A stretch of 9,161 nt of DNA. Origin: an uncultured Verrucomicrobiota bacterium. GTDB taxonomy: Bacteria > Verrucomicrobiota > Verrucomicrobiia > Chthoniobacterales > SZAS-18. Positions 1-6,400 of this stretch are shown here, one piece after another (the stretch's first letter is position 1; every line of letters begins with the position of its first letter). The DNA is taken from NCBI GenBank assembly GCA_937873255.1, contig CALMVM010000422.1, positions 1 through 9,161 on the forward strand. Reading direction: 5' to 3'. The position numbers were made by a program, and so were the translations under genes. Under the pieces are notes generated by a model that worked only from the letters and a program-made list of their open reading frames with translations, did not search any database and was not told the origin of the DNA.

Positions 1-140
1 TGGCTGGGCCACGGTGCTGCGCGATGATCGCCAGATCGGCGTCGCTGAAGGTATAGCGGCGGATCAGTTCTGCCTCTGTGTCGGGCAGGGCGAGTAGACT
101 GGCAAGCTCAGCGTCGGAAAGGGATGGTGCGGCGGGGCAT
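1..140 (-). pseudogene. tnpA: Tn3-family transposase, N-terminal fragment with a frameshift
   Basis: This is the start of a Tn3-family (DDE) transposase, the enzyme that joins 38-bp transposon ends to target DNA by replicative transposition. The frame ending at the left edge reads SDAELASLLALPDTEAEL, then IRRYTFSDADLAIIAQHRGPA. This is the conserved N-terminal DNA-binding region (DUF4158 type), which in the family usually begins MPRR..LSDAEL. The only suitable ATG is at 140-138 (MPRRT), but that frame stops at 110-108. The body frame has a stop at 145-143 and no start of its own. Removing one C from the run at 120-122 would give MPRRTILSDAEL, so a single-base insertion is the simplest explanation. 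The rest of the gene (about 1000 codons in the family) lies outside the window. The Tn3-type terminal repeat at 281-318 lies upstream in the right orientation. Family assignment is firm; whether the frameshift is biological or a sequencing error cannot be told here. Confidence 0.8.
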
Positions 141-280
141 GGTCAAGCGTCCTTGCAGACGCATGACTACCGGCTTTCGAGCGGCTGCTGAACTGGATAG
201 AATTACCATCCATGAGAACGCTCCGCTCACCGCTGCTGAATGAACTTTGCGACGATGCACGAAAAACGGTCTCCCAGAGC

Positions 281-318
281 CTTAACGTGCTTTATCATCC
301 GTTTTCTACGTCGGCCCG
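281..318 (-). repeat. Tn3-family terminal inverted repeat (one end)
   Basis: Read on the minus strand, this stretch begins with GGG, carries AGAAAACGGA in the middle and ends AAAGCACGTTAAG. This is the plan of Tn3-family 38-bp ends: GGGG outside, ACG(C/T)TAAG inside. The inner end points toward the transposase fragment at 140-1, as expected for an element extending left. The outermost base is C rather than G, so the boundary could be at 317 or 318. The partner end is not in the window. The 140 bp between this repeat and the transposase start hold no recognisable gene. Confidence 0.65.
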
Positions 319-530
319 GGATGCGTTCACGCAGTGCACGGGCGCTTTCGGCCGAACGACCCCCGACGAAGTAGGCAACCACCTGGCGGGTCTGACGGCA
401 GAGGGCGATCCACACCCAGCGCGTGTTAACCTTGGAGCCGACAAAGCTCCAAAGCTCGTCGAGTTCGAGCACGTCGCCCTGCTCGGCGGGCAAAAGCGTC
501 TCACTCAGCGGCGGGCAGCTTTCGGCTTTT
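318..530 (-). pseudogene. insB: IS1-family transposase InsB part, 3' end lost
   Basis: This is the catalytic half of an IS1-family transposase, read in the -1 frame relative to insA. It carries LELDELWSFVGSKVNTRWVW and then RQTRQVVAYFVGGRSAES and ALRERIP. The first matches the IS1 block around the first catalytic Asp (residue about 117 of the InsAB fusion). After ALRERIP, homology to IS1 stops exactly where the Tn3-type repeat begins (about 318). The open frame continues into that repeat and beyond to a stop near 227 (GRRRKRMIKH..., not IS1-like). About 70 C-terminal residues, holding the remaining catalytic acidic residues, are missing, so the protein should be inactive. I read this as the Tn3-family element having inserted into insB. 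A deletion at the transposon edge may have removed the other IS1 end, or that end may lie left of the window. Confidence 0.75.
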
Positions 531-807
531 TTTCGAGCCAGCGTGAAATCGTGTGCCGAGCCACGCCGAAGACACGCTCCGCCGCCCGCAGGCTCAGGCG
601 TTCGGTGGCCACGGCGCGCAGCACCTCGTCCTTGCGCTCCGGGGCGGTCTCCCGACTCTTGGGGTGCAAGACCCGGCACGCCCCATACGCCCGGCAGCGG
701 AACTGTTGGTGGCCGCAAACGTTTTTGCCGTTCTTGACGATGTGTTCGCGGCCGCACGCCGTGCAGCGCGGCGTGGCGTCTACTGCCAACGAAGATTTTC
801 GTGCCAT
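505..807 (-). CDS. insA: IS1-family InsA-like protein
   Basis: This 100-residue protein starts MARKSSLAVD. It has a zinc-binding N-terminus: CTAC at residues 15-18, then C31 and C38. A helix-turn-helix follows at about residues 70-92 (LSLRAAERVFGVARHTISRW). This is the InsA architecture of IS1, in which InsA alone binds the IS ends and represses transcription and, when fused to InsB by frameshifting, forms the transposase. The ORF is intact, ending with a stop at 507-505, downstream of an A7 slippery run. The ATG at 807-805 is chosen because the domain begins there. The reading frame that opens further upstream (to 841) is the insB frame and is unrelated at that point. The catalytic part of the element is truncated, so this InsA is at most a leftover DNA-binding repressor. 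Confidence 0.8.
   Translation of the reverse strand: MARKSSLAVDATPRCTACGREHIVKNGKNVCGHQQFRCRAYGACRVLHPKSRETAPERKDEVLRAVATERLSLRAAERVFGVARHTISRWLEKKPKAARR
527..533 (-). other. A7 slippery site for -1 frameshift, insA to insB
   Basis: The minus strand reads CTC GAA AAA AAG CCG in the insA frame. A slip of -1 on the seven adenines changes the product from WLEKKPKAARR-stop to WLEKKAESCPPLSETL and continues into LELDELWSFVG. IS1 elements make their InsAB transposase by -1 frameshifting at an A-rich slippery run, so position and outcome match the known mechanism. The slip yields only a truncated fusion here. Confidence 0.7.
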
Positions 808-840
808 TGCCCAGCATGGCAGATAGTCCCGTCGTTGTCA

Positions 841-860
841 TTTAACCAATACCCACTGCC
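841..860 (-). repeat. Possible IS1-family outer end
   Basis: On the minus strand GGCAGTGGGTATTGGTTAAA lies about 35-55 bp upstream of the insA start, where an IS1 left end should be, and begins with GG like many IS1-family tips. The opposite end is missing, so inverted symmetry cannot be tested and the boundary is a guess. Confidence 0.25.
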
Positions 861-934
861 GGCGTATGTTTGATAGTCGGTAAGAACTTGGAAGACACCT
901 GGCACATCGATCTCCTATCGTTTGCCACGCTAGG

Positions 935-975
935 TTCCGAAATACCCGCCTCCCGCTGAAGTTTATGTTTCGGAA
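935..975. promoter_or_regulatory. 8-bp inverted repeat upstream of larA
   Basis: TTCCGAAA (935-942) and TTTCGGAA (968-975) are perfect reverse complements separated by 25 bp. The right arm ends 27 bp before the larA ATG. The half-site centres are 33 bp apart, about three helical turns, which would suit a dimeric or tetrameric regulator. It could equally form a leader hairpin in the larA mRNA. No clear sigma-70 -35/-10 pair and no Shine-Dalgarno sequence are visible between 862 and 1002. Confidence 0.4.
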
Positions 976-1002
976 GACCTTTTTGCTCCCAACGCAACGA
1001 CT

Positions 1003-2277
1003 ATGAAGTTCAGCCTTCCCTACGATCACAAAACCATCGACATCGACATTGAGGATTCGAAGGTTGCCGCGGTTCTTGCCTCCAAGATCGACACCTACCA
1101 ACCCAAAGGTTCCGAGGAGGAGCTGGTCGAAGCGGCTATGGACAACCCCATCGGGTCTCCGAAGCTCGAGGAACTGGTCAAGGGCAAGAAAAACATCGTG
1201 ATGATTGCCTCGGACCACACGCGTCCGGTGCCCTCGAAGCTTCTCACCCCGATCCTCCTGCGACGCATCCGGTCCACCGCGCCCGACGCGCAGGTCACCA
1301 TCCTCATCGCGACTGGCACCCACGTCGGTTCCACCCCGGAGCAGCTCAAGGCCAAGTTCGGGGAGGATATCATCGCGCACGAAAAGATCGTCATGCACGA
1401 CTGCCGCAACGAGGGTGCCATGGTCCGCATCGGCACCTTGCCTTCCGGGGGCGAATGCAGCATCAACAAGCTCGCGGTCGAAGCGGACCTGCTCATCGCG
1501 CAGGGCTTCATCGAGGCGCACGATTTCGCGGGGTTCTCGGGCGGGCGCAAGTCCGTGCTGCCGGGGGTCAGCTCCCAGAAGACCATCATGACCAACCACT
1601 GCTCGGAATTTTTGAGTAGCCCCCAGGCCCGGCCGGGCGGGTTGGACGGCAACCCCCTTCACACCGACATGCTCTACGCCGCCGAGCAGGCCAAGCTCGC
1701 TTTCATCCTCAACGTCGTGCTCAATGGCAAGCGCACGGTGCTCGGCGCATTTGCCGGGCACCACGAGAAGGCCCACCGCGCCGGCTGCGACTTCCTCTCC
1801 TCGCTCTCGACGATGAAGAAGGTGGTCAGTCCCATCACCATCTCGACGAACGGCGGCTACCCGATGGACCTGAACGTCTACCAATCCTTCAAGGGCATGG
1901 GGACCGGCGCGACGAACAACGAAAAAGGCGGCGTGCTCATCATGATCGCCGGCCTGCGGGACGGGGTGGGTGGAGACGATCTCTACGAAGCGTTCTGCAA
2001 GTCAGCGAGCCCGCAGGCGTTGCTGGATTCGATCCTGCACGTTGGCCGGCAGGAGACCACGCAGGACCAATGGGCGGTGCAAAAGCTGGCCCGCGTGCTG
2101 GTCGAGCACCAGGTCATCATCGTCTCCGACATCATCGATCCCAACATCATCACCAGCATGAAGATGCAAATCGTCAAAACGCTCGACGAGGCGTTGAAGA
2201 TCGCGCGCGAGATCAAGGGGCAGGATGCGAAGATCACCGTGGTTCCGAACGGGCTGAGCATCATCCCCGCGGAATGA
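1003..2277 (+). CDS. larA: Nickel-pincer-dependent lactate racemase family protein LarA
   Basis: LarA interconverts the enantiomers of 2-hydroxy acids (D/L-lactate in the founding enzyme) using a covalently held nickel-pincer nucleotide; it is cytosolic. The 424 residues align end to end with the Lactobacillus plantarum enzyme as I remember it, which has the same length. Visible motifs are SDHTRPVP (70-77), ATGTH (103-107), EAHDFAGFSGGRKSVLPG (171-188) and TNH (197-199). K183 corresponds to the cofactor-attaching lysine (184 in L. plantarum). H107, H173 and H199 correspond to the catalytic and nickel-ligand histidines 108, 174 and 200, and K297 to K298. D71 and R74 are also kept. The segment after ATG is THVGS rather than FHRPS, so the substrate may not be lactate. 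No larB, larC or larE (cofactor synthesis) is in the window. The ATG start fits the family N-terminus; no good ribosome binding site precedes it. Third positions are strongly GC-rich, unlike the flanking mobile debris. Confidence 0.93.
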   Translation: MKFSLPYDHKTIDIDIEDSKVAAVLASKIDTYQPKGSEEELVEAAMDNPIGSPKLEELVKGKKNIVMIASDHTRPVPSKLLTPILLRRIRSTAPDAQVTILIATGTHVGSTPEQLKAKFGEDIIAHEKIVMHDCRNEGAMVRIGTLPSGGECSINKLAVEADLLIAQGFIEAHDFAGFSGGRKSVLPGVSSQKTIMTNHCSEFLSSPQARPGGLDGNPLHTDMLYAAEQAKLAFILNVVLNGKRTVLGAFAGHHEKAHRAGCDFLSSLSTMKKVVSPITISTNGGYPMDLNVYQSFKGMGTGATNNEKGGVLIMIAGLRDGVGGDDLYEAFCKSASPQALLDSILHVGRQETTQDQWAVQKLARVLVEHQVIIVSDIIDPNIITSMKMQIVKTLDEALKIAREIKGQDAKITVVPNGLSIIPAE

Positions 2278-2409
2278 AACGTGCGAACCGAACTCGTGTT
2301 AGCCAACAGGGGGCTTGCGTCCGAGTTTCTCCTCCATGCGTCGACCATATCATGATCTCAACGCCCCATGCGGATAGGGCATTCCAAGCCTCCTGACCCG
2401 CACAGACAA
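2278..2409. other. Spacer between larA and the AraC remnant, no gene seen
   Basis: This separates the convergent 3' ends of larA (plus) and the AraC fragment (minus). It holds only weak symmetry: the palindrome ATCATGAT near 2350 and a 4-bp GCCC/GGGC stem around 2373-2390. There is no terminator with a T-tract and no credible coding frame. Confidence 0.5.
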
Positions 2410-2529
2410 TCAACGAGTAATGTTCTTCTGTTGCCATCGCCCCGGTGATTCTCCTTCCCGTTTACGGAAGGCATCGCTGAAGTGGCTCTGGCTGTAAAAG
2501 CCGACGTTAAACGCCACGTCGCACAGAGT
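2410..2529 (-). pseudogene. AraC-family regulator, C-terminal remnant
   Basis: The minus strand encodes TLCDVAFNVGFYSQSHFSDA followed by FRKREGESPGRWQQ and a short tail ending in a stop at 2412-2410. This is the second helix-turn-helix of AraC/XylS regulators; the family pattern is (I/V)A..VGF.sqSHFsraFr...G.sP..yR. Only about 39 residues remain of a protein normally near 300. The homology begins abruptly at 2527-2529, next to the end hairpin of the structured element at 2536-2554, which suggests that element interrupted the gene. Just after the receiver gene (2938-2914, minus) a frame reads RGFLEATD, similar to the LLEATDLPL that precedes this HTH in AraC proteins. That could be the other side of the insertion, but it is too short to prove. 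Confidence 0.75.
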
Positions 2530-2817
2530 AAACATCCCCCGGCAGAGCCGGGGGCTTTGGGGATGGGAGCCCCTCAAAGAGGCTGGCTCTGCCGCGCGTC
2601 TGGCGTCGCAGGCCAGTGTCTTGGCCGTGCCTCTTCAATCCCATGCTTTCCTTGCGCCCCTGCGGGCCTGCCGCCAAAGGTGACCATTCCAGGGTTGCCA
2701 GTCACCCGATTGCAAGGCACCTCTTCGCTTCTGTTCTCGTGGGGGTCGCGGGTGGTGCGCTTTGGTCGGCTCACGGCCCCACGCAAACCGCACTGAGCAA
2801 AGCGGAGGGTTGCCACT
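2530..2817 (-). ncRNA. Candidate structured RNA, omegaRNA/HEARO-like, without an ORF
   Basis: No reading frame here looks like a protein, but paired segments are dense. Minus-strand order: 2804-2798 with 2764-2758 (7 bp); 2717-2712 with 2655-2650 (CCTTGC/GCAAGG). The latter encloses 2706-2701 with 2684-2679 (GGTGAC/GTCACC) and 2667-2664 with 2659-2656. Then come 2626-2622 with 2615-2611, 2589-2585 with 2571-2567 (with an inner CCTC-TTT-GAGG), and the end hairpin 2554-2536. The 10-mer TGGCAACCCT occurs twice (2815-2806 and 2700-2691). A multibranched RNA ending in a GC hairpin at a junction with a broken gene fits RNAs of IscB/TnpB (IS200/IS605-related) elements. The strand is inferred from the TGGCAACCC motif, which I recall from IscB omegaRNAs. 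The 5' end is unclear and could reach about 2913. No nuclease gene is present. The structure is seen directly; the family name is inference. Confidence 0.45.
2536..2554 (-). repeat. Perfect GC hairpin at the element end
   Basis: CCCCCGGC-AGA-GCCGGGGG is an 8-bp perfect stem with a 3-nt loop. It is followed on the minus strand by ATGTTTAC and then the AraC remnant. A second pairing is possible: CATCCCC (2533-2539) with GGGGATG (2559-2565), 7 bp, which would compete with the stem. Short GC hairpins just inside the ends are typical of IS200/IS605-type elements, which insert without a target duplication. There is no T-tract, so it is not a classical intrinsic terminator. Confidence 0.6.
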
Positions 2818-2940
2818 GGCACCTCGTCAAACCGTTCGGGTGGGATGAACTTCAAGCCATCATAGAAGAAGCGGACCACGCGGATGAGCCTGGCGGGAAG
2901 TGGGATCGGTCTGGTCAGTAGCCTCAAGAAATCCACGCCG

Positions 2941-3345
2941 TTACACGGCTGCCCGCTCCCGTGCAGCCTCCTCCAGCGCAACGTCGAGTTCCTCGGGTTT
3001 GATCGGCTTGAGCAGGTGGTGACGGTAACCCGCTTCCTGGCTCCTGAGCTGGTCTGCTCCCATGCCAAAGCCGCTCATGGCGATGGCGTAGATGGGCCGG
3101 GGTAGTTGCAGGTGGCGCATGAGCATCCAACCGTCACCATCCGGCAGGCCGATGTCGGAAATCAGCACGTCGCAATCCGCCGTCGGCAACGCCGCCAGCG
3201 CCTTGGTCATGGAATCGGCCGATTGCACGGTGTGGCCGAGCATTTCCAGGTACATCTGCATGTACTCCAGGGTATCGGGATGGTTCTCGATCAGGAAGAT
3301 CCGCAACGGCTTCGGAGAACAGGCAGGAGAGGTCGCGGCAGTCAT
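2941..3345 (-). CDS. Single-domain response regulator (CheY-like receiver)
   Basis: This is a 134-residue stand-alone receiver that would accept a phosphoryl group from a histidine kinase, most likely the one encoded just upstream. Landmarks: beta-1 RIFLIENHPDT (residues 15-25) with the acidic pair present only as E20-N21, phosphoacceptor D64 in LISDIGLPDGDGW, the switch residue S91 in AMSGFG, and the conserved lysine K113 in LLKPIK. No output domain follows; the protein ends eight residues into a charged tail (EEAARERAAV). Replacement of the usual second Asp of the metal pocket by Asn is unusual and may weaken Mg2+ binding. The ATG at 3345 is chosen because it lies just before the fold. An in-frame TTG at 3378 would add 11 residues. 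It is the second gene of a minus-strand operon, 104 nt after the kinase stop. Confidence 0.85.
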   Translation of the reverse strand: MTAATSPACSPKPLRIFLIENHPDTLEYMQMYLEMLGHTVQSADSMTKALAALPTADCDVLISDIGLPDGDGWMLMRHLQLPRPIYAIAMSGFGMGADQLRSQEAGYRHHLLKPIKPEELDVALEEAARERAAV

Positions 3346-3449
3346 GAATCGAGCAACGGATTCGCCCGCTCGGACCAAACCGTTTGTGACGCAGACCGCT
3401 TTCCTTGAAATTGAGGCGGGCTGTCTTGGCTAGAGTTGTTCTGCCTCAT

Positions 3450-6400
3450 TCAATTGGCAGCTTCCACGGCTCCGAGCATGGTGGTGGTCGGCAAGGTAAC
3501 GGTAAAAGTCGCGCCCTGGCCAGGCCCCGGGCTGCTGGCGCGCAGGGTGCCTCCGTGCGCTTCCACCGTGCCCTTGGCAATGGCCAACCCCAGCCCCAGT
3601 CCGCCGAACTCACGGGTGATGTTCGCGTTGGCCTGCTCGAAGGGCCGGAAGACCCGCCCAAGGGATTCCGAGTCCATCCCGATCCCAGTGTCGGTCACTT
3701 CCACCACTTGGTCGGTCCCTTCACGGCGAGAGCGGAGGTGGATGGCACCGCCTCGTGGCGTGAACTTGCTCGCGTTCTTGAGCAGGTTCCAGAACACCTG
3801 CTGCAGGCGGGCAAAGTCGCCGCTCACGGTGTGCTCGGCGGCCTCCAGGCTCACGGTGAGTTGCTGCCCTTTGGCCTCGATGTCGGGCGAGGACACCTCC
3901 ACGGCTCGCTCGATGGACTCGTGCAGGTCCATGGGACGGCGCACGATCTCCATCTTGCCTTGGGCGATGCGCGTGACATCGAGCATGTCGTCGATGAAGC
4001 GCGTTTCCAGCTCCACGTTGCGCCGGATCATGGCGTGCGCCTTGCTCACCACCTCCGGCAGATCCTGGCGGCGGCCCAGCGAGGCCAGCGCCATGGTGAT
4101 GGGCATGAGCGGGGTGCGCAGTTCGTGGGAGAGCACGGCCAAAAAATGATCCTTCGCCGCGTTGGCTGCCTGCGCTTGCGCCCGCGCGTGCACGAGGTCT
4201 TCGGTGTCCGTGGCGCTGCCAAACCAGCCGAGCACGTGGCCCGCCTCGTCCTTGAGCGGCACGTTGCGCCCGATGTGCCAGCGGTACACGCCGTCCGCCC
4301 GGCGCAGGCGGTAGTCGGTGTCGAACACCTCGCCCGCTGCCAGGGCGCGCTGCCAGTGTTCGACCGAGGCAGGCGCGTCGTCGGGATGCACGATGGCCTG
4401 CCAGCCAAGGTTGGCGCTTTCCTTGAAGGAAAGGCCCGTGTACTCGAACCAGCGCCCGTTGAAGTAATTGGCTTTGCCCTCCGCATCATTGGCCCAGATG
4501 ACCTGCGGCACGGCGTCGGCCAGCGTGCGAAAACGCCCCTCGCTCTCACGCAGCGCGTCATCCGTGCGCTTGGCCTCCGACAGGTCGCGCATGATCTTGA
4601 CGTAGCCGATGATCGTCCCGTCATCCTCGCGCAACGCCATTGTCACGCCGCTGCCGTAGAAACGCTCGCCTCCCCGGCGCAAGTGGTAGCGCTCGTTCTC
4701 GGCGTGGCCCTCGGCCTTGGCCTTCTCGGTTTCCAGCACCGGGGCGTTCGCCGCCCGGTCCTCTGGGGTGAAGACGATGTCGCCGGGCTGGCCCAGGATC
4801 TCCGCTTCCGTATAGCCGAGGATGATTTGCGCGCCGGGGCTCCAACTGGTGACGCGGCGCTCCAGGTCGAGGGTAAAGATGGCGTAGTCATTCGCGCTGT
4901 TGACGATCAGGCGCAGCCGCTCCTCGGTCCGGCGGCGTTCGGCCTCGGCGCGCTTGCGCTCGGTGATGTCCACGAAGGTGAGCACCAACCCGCCGATGTG
5001 ATCCTCTGTCGTGCGGTAGGGCTGGAAACGGACCAGGAACCAGTGCTGATCGTCCGTGCCGTCCACCTCGCGCTCGACGGGCACGAGCGTGCGCAACACC
5101 TTCTCGGCGTCTGCCTCGCACTCGGAGTATTCGAGCCGCTGCTTGACGTGCGCCAGCGGGCGGCCCACATCGGTCGGAATCAGGAAGAAAGGCTCAGCCG
5201 CGTTGGGCGTGAAACGGGTGATCCGCAACTCGCGGTCCAGGAACACCGTGATGATGTTCGTGGCGTTCATGAGGTTGTGCAGGTCGCTGTTGGCGTGGCC
5301 AAGTTCGTCCACGTTGGTCTTGAGTTGCGTGTTGACGGTGTGCAACTCCTCGTTGATGGACTGGAGTTCCTCGCGGCCGGTTTCCAGTTCCTCCGAGGCG
5401 CTCCTTAGCTCCTCGTTCATGCTCTGGAGTTCCTCGTGGCTGGATTTGTACTCCTCGGCACTTGCCTCGTAGCGTTCCACGGTGTCGCGCAACTGACCGC
5501 GCACGTGTTCGACCTCCTGCTCCAGATGGCGCACGACGGCTTCCGTCTCCAGGCGTGGCGGCACGCTGCCGCTGGCCGCCGGGTCCGGGTCCCGCGCCGC
5601 GAAGCTCACCAGCAGGTAGCTGGGGGCCAGCTCGGGGGCGGGGGCCACGCGCAGGTCCACCATCCGGGCCGCGCCCTCCAGCGTGATGGGCACGCCGAAC
5701 ACCTCCACGGGCGCGCCTGTTTCCACCACCGCAAAGAGCGCGCCGCGCAGCTCCGTGCGCAGGTCCGGGTGGATCGAGCGCAGCAGGTTCATGGTCGGCA
5801 GGCCGCCGACAGGCTGCATGAAGCGGCCCGCGTGCTCCGAGAGATGGACGATGTCGTGGCGCTCGTTGAGCATGACCGAAGGCGGCGCGCAACGCTCGAT
5901 GAACCGGAAATGCAGCTCGGTCAGTGCCGCGCGCTCCTCCGAGGGAGGCAAAGCGGACGTCGGGGAGAAGGCCGTGGCTATCGTCTGGCTAAAGATCGGG
6001 CTGGGCAGCACCGGCGCTTCCCTGGCCTGCAAGACGCGTTGCAGTGTGCCGGTGCCCGTGGGCACGGGCAGGCCCACGTGCTGCACGGTGCGCCGCACGT
6101 AGAAGCGGTGTTTCTTGTCCAGAGTCTGGAAAAGTTCGTTTTCCTCGGGCACGGATTCGGAGCTGCCCAGGAAAAGCTTGCCCTCCGGCTTGAGCGCGAA
6201 GTGGAAGATTTCCAGGGCCCGGTCCTGCGCCTCGCGGTTGAGGTAGATGAGCAGGTTGCGGCAGGACGCGAGGTCGAGCTTGGAAAAAGGCGCGTCCTTG
6301 AGCAGATCGTGCTCGGCGAAAAGGACGATCTCGCGCAGCTCCCGGCGCACCCGGTAGCCGCGCGCGTCCTTGACGAAGAAGCGCGCGAGCCGCTCCTCGC

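Noticed and set aside
212..826. A 204-codon plus-strand frame
   Set aside because: It is the complement of the IS1-family insA/insB genes and the Tn3 repeat; the composition is low-complexity and no motif is visible.
891..925. Sigma-54-like promoter (TGGCAC at 899-904) upstream of larA
   Set aside because: The GC element expected about five bases downstream is missing, so the -12 box does not exist.
838..1884. A 348-codon minus-strand frame across larA
   Set aside because: It is antisense to larA, whose plus-strand product matches the family from end to end.
2536..2804. CRISPR array
   Set aside because: The repeats are palindromic stems of different sequence and spacing, not regularly spaced identical direct repeats; the only direct repeat is a 10-mer occurring twice.
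2616..2921. Plus-strand frame ending with a receiver-like HLVKPFGWDELQAIIEE
   Set aside because: The phrase resembles the end of a response regulator, but nothing upstream in the frame looks like a receiver, and the stretch overlaps the palindrome-rich structured region. Judged coincidental.
2574..3068. A 164-codon minus-strand frame over the structured region
   Set aside because: Its first third is the receiver gene in another frame and the rest covers the nested palindromes. Proline/arginine-rich composition with no domain suggests a spurious ORF over a non-coding RNA.
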